Origin: Planctopirus ephydatiae
Lineage (GTDB): Bacteria > Planctomycetota > Planctomycetia > Planctomycetales > Planctomycetaceae
Reading direction: 5' to 3'
DNA length: 64,000 nt
NCBI RefSeq assembly: GCF_007752345.1
Contig: NZ_CP036299.1
Coordinates: 310,001 to 374,000, forward strand
The notes beneath the pieces were generated by a model, which was not told where the DNA came from, did no database searches, and saw only the letters and a list, made by a program, of their open reading frames with translations. Both the position numbers and the translations under genes were made by a program. Position 1 is the first letter of the stretch; each line of letters begins with the position of its first letter. Below are positions 54,099 to 62,100 of this stretch, in pieces.

Positions 54099-55550
54099 AT
54101 GTCGGCTCAAGATGCCTTATCACCCAGCATACCCACTCCTGGAACCCGCCCGGATTCCCCGAGGGCTCCGTTTAATCCTTTGACTCCGCAGAATCTGGCT
54201 CTTCGCGATCAGGAATTCAACTGGGATCTCGCTGCCGAGAGTATCACTGTTCGCATTCGCTGGTTCGGTGTTCTGGTGGGGTTCGTGCTGGTGAACTTCG
54301 TGGGAAGTGGCGAGAACCAGTTCATTCTCAATGCCATTCTCACTCTCGGTGCGATCTATGCGATTGTCGATACCTGGTACAGCTTGCGGGGACTCGTCTT
54401 CCTCGATGCCGCACCACTACTCATCTCGATGATGGAAGCCGTCTTTATTGGATTGCTCTGTTATTTTGATGAGGGCCTGCTCAGTCCTTTTCGATTCTAC
54501 TATTTTCTATCACTGCTGGTCTGTGCGCTCCGTCACCCCGCCTGGATGACCTACATCTCACTCTTGTTTCACACAGCCAGCTATGCCGCTTTAACTTTCA
54601 GTGTCACCCTTACCAACGAGCGGATGCTGGCTCTGGTTTTTATGCTTGTGCTGATGCTCTGGGTGACCTGGGCGACGGTCTCACTTTCCGACCTGTTAAT
54701 GCGGGCCGGGCGCAGGCTGGCCATGCTCAACGATGTTCTCAGGCAAAACCAGGGCGAACTCGAACAAAGGATTAACGAGCGCACCAGGCAATTGCAGGAA
54801 TCTCAGGCCATGCTTGTGCAGCACGAAAAACAGGCCGCATTCGGATTGCTGGCTGCGGGCATCGCCCATGAGGTTGGCAATCCTCTGGCTGCCATCAGTT
54901 CCCTGGTGCAACTTCTCAATCGCCGGGACATCGATGCGCATACGCGGGAAAAGCTGCATCTCGTTGATGATCAATTGCGGCGTATCCAGCGAACATTGCG
55001 CGAACTGGTCGATTTCAGCCGCCCCGCCACGAATGTCGAGACCAATTGCGACATTCACGAAGTCCTGGGGGCCGCCCTAAGTATTGCCAAGTATTACAAA
55101 CGGAAAAAGGGCAAGCGAATTGTCACGGCATTTGCCGAGAACATTCCCCGAGTGCGCGCTGTCCGTGATCAACTGGTGCAGGTCTTTCTAAACCTGATTC
55201 TCAACGCTCTGGACGCCACAGAAGAAGGGGGCCAGATCCATATTTCGACATCGATTGCCGACGGTTGGTTGAGGATCGATATTCGCGATGATGGGCATGG
55301 GATTGAACCTGCCGCCCGCTCGCGAATTTTTCAGCCTTACTTCACCACCAAATCGACAGGAACCGGCCTGGGATTGTTCGTTTGTCGGAACATTATCGAA
55401 CAGCAGTTGTATGGCCGTATTGAACTGACGGCTTCCAGTTCGTCAGGCTCCACCTTCACAGTCTTTCTCACGAGTGACGCCATTCAATCGATTGGCCAGC
55501 GACCAGCCGGGATCGAAGTGGGCGAGTTACCTGCAGAAGAGCTTGCATGA
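54099..55550 (+). CDS. Membrane sensor histidine kinase, orphan
   Basis: 483 residues. Six or so membrane helices occupy residues about 50-200 (GVLVGFVLVNFVG, AIYAIVDTWYSL, FMLVLMLWVTWATVSL), a coiled coil follows (LRQNQGELEQRINERTRQLQESQAML), then the HisKA domain with phospho-acceptor His257 in AAGIAHEVGNPLAAIS and an HATPase domain with N box NLILNALDATEEGG, G1 DDGHGIEP and G2 TGTGLGLFV. All catalytic boxes look intact. No periplasmic sensor domain is seen, so it may sense through the membrane part. No response regulator gene adjoins, so its partner lies elsewhere. ATG 54099 has GGAAAG upstream. Confidence 0.93.
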   Translation: MSAQDALSPSIPTPGTRPDSPRAPFNPLTPQNLALRDQEFNWDLAAESITVRIRWFGVLVGFVLVNFVGSGENQFILNAILTLGAIYAIVDTWYSLRGLVFLDAAPLLISMMEAVFIGLLCYFDEGLLSPFRFYYFLSLLVCALRHPAWMTYISLLFHTASYAALTFSVTLTNERMLALVFMLVLMLWVTWATVSLSDLLMRAGRRLAMLNDVLRQNQGELEQRINERTRQLQESQAMLVQHEKQAAFGLLAAGIAHEVGNPLAAISSLVQLLNRRDIDAHTREKLHLVDDQLRRIQRTLRELVDFSRPATNVETNCDIHEVLGAALSIAKYYKRKKGKRIVTAFAENIPRVRAVRDQLVQVFLNLILNALDATEEGGQIHISTSIADGWLRIDIRDDGHGIEPAARSRIFQPYFTTKSTGTGLGLFVCRNIIEQQLYGRIELTASSSSGSTFTVFLTSDAIQSIGQRPAGIEVGELPAEELA

Positions 55551-55618
55551 AAACACCCCGCAAGCTCTGATACCCAGTTCCATAATAGTTCATGCTGGAT
55601 GACCATCTGGGTGGCTGT

Positions 55619-55648
55619 GTGCCATGCTTGCAGCTTTGGGCAAGCATG
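55619..55648 (-). repeat. REP-like palindrome, copy 8 (reverse orientation)
   Basis: On the minus strand: CATGCTTGC, loop CCAAAGCT, GCAAGCATG, tail GCAC (arms at 55640-55648 and 55623-55631). It lies between the histidine kinase and UPF0104 genes. Confidence 0.85.
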
Positions 55649-55744
55649 TTCTGGTAAGAATCAACGTACAATTCGCTGAAGGTCTTCCATCTCAGGTTTT
55701 CCAGTGAACCTGTAAGATGGGCCCTTCTCGTCAGGGAATACTTC

Positions 55745-56776
55745 GTGTCGGATACGACTGCTCCAGCATCACTCCCCGCCAGAGAGACGCCATCGGCCAG
55801 GCCTTTATGGCAAAAGATCCTCAAGTGGGTGCTTTTTGCAGTCGTGCTGGTTTATGTCAGTCGGCATCTCTGGCAAATGTGGCGCGATGGCCAGGCACAT
55901 ACCATTACGGTGCACTGGGGTTATGTCGTCATTGCAATCGGGCTTTTCACTCTCAGTTGGACACCTTCAATTTTTGTCTGGCGCAGGCTGCTTCGCTCGT
56001 GTCATCAGGAAACTGGCTTAACGGTAATTGCCAAAGCCTTCTATATCGGTCACTTTGGCAAGTATGTTCCCGGTAAAGCCATGGCTCTGGCCATTCGCGG
56101 CTGGCTCGCGCGAGATGAAGCTGATGTTCCTATGCGCATCGGTGTCTTGACCGCGGGTTACGAAGCCATTGCCTTTATGGCGGCTGGTTCCTTCTGGGCG
56201 ATGATCTTTCTCCCCGTCGGTATGAAACGTCTCCTGAATGAATGGCAGATCCCTGACTGGTTCTGGTGGCTGTGGCCACTCCTCATGGTGATCTTGCTGC
56301 TCATTTCGTTGCCGGTTGTTGCACAGCTCATGAACCAGCTTTCTCGAAAGATGGCTTCGCAGGTCACCGATGCCCCGCCATTAACCATTGGACCGTGGCA
56401 GCTTCTCGCACTTCTCTCACAGTTGAGCATCGCCTGGTTCATCAAAGCCATCGCCCTGGCCTGTTTATGGGTGGGTGTGAGCTCCGCAGGGGCAGATCTC
56501 CCCAACATGCCCACCTGTTTGGCAGCTGCCACCATTGCCAATGTCGGTGGCTTTCTCGTCTTCTTCGCACCCGCTGGCCTGGGCCCACGCGAATGGCTCA
56601 TGATCGAAGTCTTCTCTCAACCAGGCAGCTTGAGTTCCTCACAGATTGCCGTCATCACCATTCTGGCCAGACTCGTCAGCTTTCTGGGAGAAGCCGTCGG
56701 GGCTGTCATTTTCACACTTGTCAGCCCTCGTCGGGCAGTCGTACCAGAAGTGCATGATTCAACCCCCGCACCATAA
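55745..56776 (+). CDS. UPF0104 / lysylphosphatidylglycerol-synthase-TM-like protein
   Basis: 343 residues from GTG 55745, with AGGGAA 6 nt upstream. About eight membrane helices. Conserved blocks (FYIGHFGKYVPGKAMALAIRGW, GYEAIAFMAAGSFWAMIFLPVG, AATIANVGGFLVFFAPAGLGPREWLM) match the membrane domain of the LPG synthase/UPF0104 family, which is found alone in many bacteria next to glycosyltransferases and may flip lipid-linked molecules. There is no aminoacyl-transfer domain, so it is not a complete MprF. The 3' end overlaps the convergent GT-C-like gene by 56 bp. Confidence 0.85.
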   Translation: MSDTTAPASLPARETPSARPLWQKILKWVLFAVVLVYVSRHLWQMWRDGQAHTITVHWGYVVIAIGLFTLSWTPSIFVWRRLLRSCHQETGLTVIAKAFYIGHFGKYVPGKAMALAIRGWLARDEADVPMRIGVLTAGYEAIAFMAAGSFWAMIFLPVGMKRLLNEWQIPDWFWWLWPLLMVILLLISLPVVAQLMNQLSRKMASQVTDAPPLTIGPWQLLALLSQLSIAWFIKAIALACLWVGVSSAGADLPNMPTCLAAATIANVGGFLVFFAPAGLGPREWLMIEVFSQPGSLSSSQIAVITILARLVSFLGEAVGAVIFTLVSPRRAVVPEVHDSTPAP

Positions 56777-58949
56777 CTCGCTGCCCTTCCCGTGAGCGAA
56801 CTTTTCGTGTCCCGTACTGCGTTGATCCTCCCACATCTACCAGCGCAATCGGAGTAAGTTCCCACTCAAGTTCTGGTTCAGTTCGCGCAGGATCAGCCGC
56901 CTCTTTGGCCAGTTGAACGTTCAATTCCCAGACAGGGTGCAGCAGTAAGGCATCGATCAGTTCATCAGGGACAGGGTCAGGCCATGTGTCCACAAGTTGC
57001 TGAGAAGTGATCCAGAGGGGACTGAATTCCTCCTTTAATTCACTTTCCAAAACAAACTCAGGCAATCGCTCCGGATCAAACACTCGTACCGACACCACAG
57101 GCTTCGTTCCCTCCTGCCCACTACTCCAGAAGCGTGGCCAGATCAATGAACTGGCAGAGATGAAAATCACTAACCCGCTCGAAGCCAACCAGCGCCCTGT
57201 GAACTGCGGATGGCGTTGTTCGCCAGCCTGAGTGACCACAGGACCCTCGCTCTTGCCCGCATGAATAGCTTTAAGTGCCAGTCGGCTCGGCAACAACCCC
57301 TGGAACGCTATCAGTATGCAAAGTGGCCATGTCGCTGCCAGACCGCGAATCCCCGTATCAGGCAGAAAGAAGGGTAACGAAGCGATCGTGGCAGCGGTTT
57401 GCAGCAACAGGTAGCTCGAGAGTTTGTCGAGAGGCCGGATTCTTGCTTTCCACAACAGCCACAGGCCAACACCCAGCACGATCATTAAACCCAGCCATCG
57501 CGAAGGGAGCTTCATCCAGTCAATCATCGAAAAGATGATCCACTTGCCCGAAATCTGCCATCCTCTCAGGTAGCCAATCAATAACCCCCAGGGCTGCTCG
57601 CGAAAAGCGTCATTTGCCAGTTGATAGATTCTCGTCACCTGAGCACGATCATCCGGCAGTTCCCGGACTTCAGGATGCTCGATCAACACTCGATTCCATC
57701 CCGGTTGACCAGTCACCAGTCCATACCACGTATGCGCAAAACTTCCCTGACCAACCGAATAACCCGGCCCGTACCAGCCATTGAGCATGGGTTGAATCGA
57801 CAACGCCAGCAGCATAGCCAACAGGGCTCCCGCACTGGTGCCAATCATCACCCACGCTCTAGGTTTCGAACTCTCATGAGTCACCATGGCAGCAGGATGC
57901 GCTCCATGAGGCACAGAGAGACCCACTTCATGACCATGGAGTGTGTGCCTCCCCGGGCCAACTTTCAGTCGGCTTCTCAGCCACGACCAACCCGGAAAAA
58001 GTAGGACCAGCGGCCACAAGGCCTGACCAACCAGCACAAACATCGCTCCGGGCCGGGCCGATAATCCCAGTGCCAGTATGCCGCTCCCAATGGCATAACA
58101 GACGCCCATCGAACCGGGTTTCAATCCCGCTTGCACAGCCGGCACAATCCACGGGATTGCCAGCATCGCCAGCACTAATCCCAGCGGCTCCGACAGCATG
58201 GTGGGAGTCGATTCAAATGCAAAACGTTCGATCATCACAAAACTGGCATAGCGCACACCGAAATGAAATCCTGCCATCTGAAATGTTCGATCCATGACAC
58301 ACCAGCTCAACGCCAGCAATATGGTCTGCAGCAGAATCGCACTTTCCCACGAACCGCCTAATGAATAGCGCACAGCCAGCCAGGCCGAATTCACAGGCCT
58401 CCGGCTCGGCCACGAGCTGATCTTTTCTCCCTGAAGAAGTTCGACCGCCCCCTGGTAATAGCCCGAGGCATCACTCCACGGCAGGATGCCACCAATCAGA
58501 CTGCCATGCGGCGACGGTCTTACCCACGCTTCGGCCAGAGGGACTAAAAGGATGGTCGTCACGATGGCAGGGACCAGCATGGGCAAGGCACACGCGACGA
58601 CAGTTCTTAGCCATGCTGCAAGAGACCTCTGCGTGCCATGCTGAGTGCCATTCTGTGTGCCATGCTTGCAGCCCTGGGCAAGCATGTCTTCGGAATGCCC
58701 AAAACGCGATTTCGCGCCACGAATTGTATTCCACGGGTCAATTCGTCGAATCGACCACCAGACGACAATTGTCAGCCCCAACCACAACAGCGGAGCCACC
58801 CACACCTGCACGTAGGCGAGGCTTTCTCTCCAGGTGGCACTTATTGCGAACAACAAGCTGGCCAGCACAATTCCCGCGAGGGGCCCCAGAGGTTGAAGCA
58901 GCCGGTGGTTTGCCACACTTTTCACCCAGAGGAGGTTCTCATTCTTCAC
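56721..58949 (-). CDS. Large membrane protein, GT-C/ArnT-like, with in-frame REP element
   Basis: 742 residues, about 12 membrane helices in the first 540 residues, then a soluble C-terminal part. The arrangement of an acidic loop after an early helix (ILPWSDASGYYQGAVELLQGEK), PVNSAWLAVRYSLGG, EPLGLVLAMLAIP and GLSARPGAMFVLVG resembles GT-C polyprenol-dependent glycosyltransferases, but no definite family can be given. Residues about 89-108 (MLAQGCKHGTQNGTQHGTQR) are encoded by a REP-like element plus two extra tail units (58630-58686). They fall in the loop between the second and third helix, so the membrane topology may tolerate them. The 3' end overlaps the UPF0104 gene antisense. Confidence 0.78.
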   Translation of the reverse strand: MKNENLLWVKSVANHRLLQPLGPLAGIVLASLLFAISATWRESLAYVQVWVAPLLWLGLTIVVWWSIRRIDPWNTIRGAKSRFGHSEDMLAQGCKHGTQNGTQHGTQRSLAAWLRTVVACALPMLVPAIVTTILLVPLAEAWVRPSPHGSLIGGILPWSDASGYYQGAVELLQGEKISSWPSRRPVNSAWLAVRYSLGGSWESAILLQTILLALSWCVMDRTFQMAGFHFGVRYASFVMIERFAFESTPTMLSEPLGLVLAMLAIPWIVPAVQAGLKPGSMGVCYAIGSGILALGLSARPGAMFVLVGQALWPLVLLFPGWSWLRSRLKVGPGRHTLHGHEVGLSVPHGAHPAAMVTHESSKPRAWVMIGTSAGALLAMLLALSIQPMLNGWYGPGYSVGQGSFAHTWYGLVTGQPGWNRVLIEHPEVRELPDDRAQVTRIYQLANDAFREQPWGLLIGYLRGWQISGKWIIFSMIDWMKLPSRWLGLMIVLGVGLWLLWKARIRPLDKLSSYLLLQTAATIASLPFFLPDTGIRGLAATWPLCILIAFQGLLPSRLALKAIHAGKSEGPVVTQAGEQRHPQFTGRWLASSGLVIFISASSLIWPRFWSSGQEGTKPVVSVRVFDPERLPEFVLESELKEEFSPLWITSQQLVDTWPDPVPDELIDALLLHPVWELNVQLAKEAADPARTEPELEWELTPIALVDVGGSTQYGTRKVRSREGQRVMVRGLNHALLVRLPDEG
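58657..58686 (-). repeat. REP-like palindrome, copy 9, inside a coding region
   Basis: On the minus strand: CATGCTTGC (58678-58686), loop CCAGGGCT, GCAAGCATG (58661-58669), tail GCAC, then two more GGCAC units about 12 bp apart (58630-58650). Lies in frame in the GT-C-like gene. Confidence 0.88.
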
Positions 58950-59167
58950 AGGAGCAGAATCAATGGCATGCCTCCATTCTCAGGAACTCATACGCCTGGC
59001 CATGCGAAACAACACCTGTGTGCCTTGTAGCGTTAGATAGGTATGGCCGAGTGACGTTCAACGCATGATGTTAACTCGTCATTCGTACCAGAGGCTCGGG
59101 CAGGATACCACAATCTTGTGGGGATGGAATCCTTACGCAGTCGGCAATAGTCATAGCCAGCCGCTTG

Positions 59168-62100
59168 TCACTTCGTGCCGGGGGGCAGGATCCGCGTCGA
59201 ATAAAACTCGCGACGAAGAATCAGCTCATCTCCTTCACCAGCCTCGATCGTCACATAACCATTGAGAAACAGCGCATCATCAGCCGCTGCCATCTCGCCT
59301 GTCGTCGCCCAGTGAATTCTCTGGTGTCCCACGGCCCCGCGACTCCCCGCTGTTTCGGGAGTTGTCCAGCAGCGGACAATCACCGGGTAAGCCCGCGAAA
59401 CATCCAGTGGCCAGGGCTCCTGATCGACTTCCACCCGCCACATGACCCGGCCTGTTTTTCGATCAATCGCAGTCATCTCACCCGCCAGATAAGGTTGTCG
59501 ATAACCATTCCTAAGCTGCAGCGAAGGAGCTTCCAGCCGCATCTGGCTGCCATTCGAAGCCCCGACATAAAAACGATCCTGGTCGAAAGTGGCCACAATC
59601 CGGCTCACTTTTTCCGGCAAGCTGATGGCTATCCCAGGTGCCATCGCCACCCCTGTCTGCTGATCCAGCAATAACAGTTCACCTCCTCCCGATCGTTTTG
59701 CGCGGCGGATCAAACCCATCGTCCACGCATCGAGCGGAAACGCATAGCAGATCTGTGGGGCGGCATGCACCCAGACATTCTCTCCAGTCACCAGATCATG
59801 GCAGATCAACTGATAGCGTATCCCTGGCAACGCCTGAGCAACTGCTCCTTCCGGTACTGGTTGTTCAGGCATTGCTTGTCCATAGGCTTCCACTCGTTCT
59901 TCAAAGAGATAGCGGCCTTCGATCCACCAGCCCCGGGGAACTTCTCCCACAATCGTTGTGCTGCTCAATTGACGCCTCTTCGACGTCGCCTGTGCAGGAA
60001 AACGGCCTGGCATCGCCTGTTTCTCCAGCACTGTGCCATCCAGTGCATCGAGTCGATAAATCCATTCGCGAGCGACATCGATCAGCACGATGGTGTCCGA
60101 ATCTCCTGCCAGTAGTGACAGGGCAGGAATGTCGGCACGCGACCAGCGTGGTAAACCAGTCGCGGTATCGATCACTTCCAGCACCGCACCGCGAATCCAG
60201 GCTGTCAGTTCCGGGGTGATCAGTTTTGCCTGACCAATCAGATTCCCGTAAGGATCGGCCACACCAAACGAAACCGGATCTGCCAGATGACGACGCGCCT
60301 GTGCTGCCGGCACCCACTGATCGAGTGGATGCCGACTCTCACTTGCCAGTTCGTATGACCATAACCTGCGCGGCTGAGGCTCACCGGCCGCATTCAGCGG
60401 TTGAATGGCCATCACTTCGGCACCTACCTGCAAAATCAACAGACGACCCACTCCCGTTGCCTGGTGGAGTGTCCATGCCTGCCTCAAAAGCGGAATTTCA
60501 TCCTCTTCCTGTTGCTTCAGACCATAAATCCAGGGCGATTCCACATGCTCTCCGGCAAAGCGAATGGCCGTCCCCGGGCGGGCTAATGAAACATCGAGAC
60601 GGTCAGCGACCAGTCCCGGCCACGAAGTGGCCGGTATAGGAAACTGATAGACCTCTTCATTCCGCTCTCGAATCGAAGGGAGCACAAAACCTTCACGAGT
60701 GACTTGAGGAACACTCGAGACAGGCTCGACTTTCTTTGGCAAGTTCAAATCATGCTCGCGAGAACTTTTCGTCGCCAGACGTGCCAATGATCGGTGCTTC
60801 AACATCTCTGCGGCATTGGCATCCTCCAGCAGGCCGCGCTTTCTCCAGTCTTCGACAAGCTGGTTCCAGACCGAAGTCAGCGGTGCTTCCGCCAACTTGG
60901 CCGAGATTGCGGGAGTCACCTGCAATCGCTCAATCATGGCCAGAGCAGCCAGTTCTCGCCGCAGGTGATCAACGTCCGCCAAAGCTTGTGCTTCAGCGAG
61001 AAAATTATCTGAAGTCAGCCGGTGGTTTTGCAGATAGCTTCCCAGTGCTGTCCCCACCCAGAAGTCGGCTGCATCGAACGAATCGCACTGGCACCAGCCG
61101 GCAAACGTGTGAGTCCATCCCGGCCAATCGATGGATTGTCCAGCAATCGCACGGGCTTCTCGGCCCTTGGTGGTCTGGTGAAAAGCTCGCATGGCCACAG
61201 CCAAGGCTCTGCGGGAAGGCCTTACCTGCAGATCTGACGAAAGAAAACTCTTCTGCCCACGATCATCGATGAACCCGCGTCGCCCATCAGCATCGATGAT
61301 GCCCTGCACTGGCCCGCGGCCCGAAAAAACAGGCTCCCATGGATTTTTCACAGCGGGCGGTTGGGCCGGGACAGATTTCTCTGTCATCATTCCGGGAGAT
61401 TCCAGAGCATCAGCCTCACGAAGTTGCAGAAGTGAGATCGACTGTAAAGTCGCGATCGCCTCTTGAGGAAGATCGCATGCCAGCCAGTACCCGGCAAGTT
61501 CAATTCGCAAGGCCAGATGTTGATCAGGTGCCGTCGCCAGCAGCTCGCTGAGCCTGCGGGTGACCTGTCTGAATTGTTGTGGATGGGTGGCAAAGTCTCC
61601 CCAGCACAATTTCTGTTGCAAAAGTTCAATGGCCTCCTTCGGAGCCAATGGCCCCAGTTCGGAAGGCAAGTCTTGATCGGCCAGTTGCTGAAGAATCTCC
61701 CAGCCCGTTTGAAAGTCACCCCGAGCCACTGCTCGCGACCATTGAGTGGTTCTGCTTTCTTTGGCAGTGAATGCTAAGGCAGGCCGAGGTTCGACAGTCA
61801 ATCCTTGCGGGCTGATCGACCACAGCTCCTGATCTTTAATGAAAAGCGCTGTGGCTGATTCCTGGTTGCTTTCTGCAGGAAAAACAGCACGAACTTCTCC
61901 CGTGGTGGCCGATATCAGAAGTTTCTGGCCGGTCGTCAGTGGTGCCAGAAGCCAGGCCTGTAGATCAGTCCCCTGCAGCAGGACAGGGCGACCGGAAAGC
62001 CACCAGCCATTTGTTCCCGGATTTGTGGCCAGCAGCGAGGAGCGATTCCACACCAGCTCTCCGTTATGGAGCCGATAAGCCCGGATTCCCTGCGATGTCA

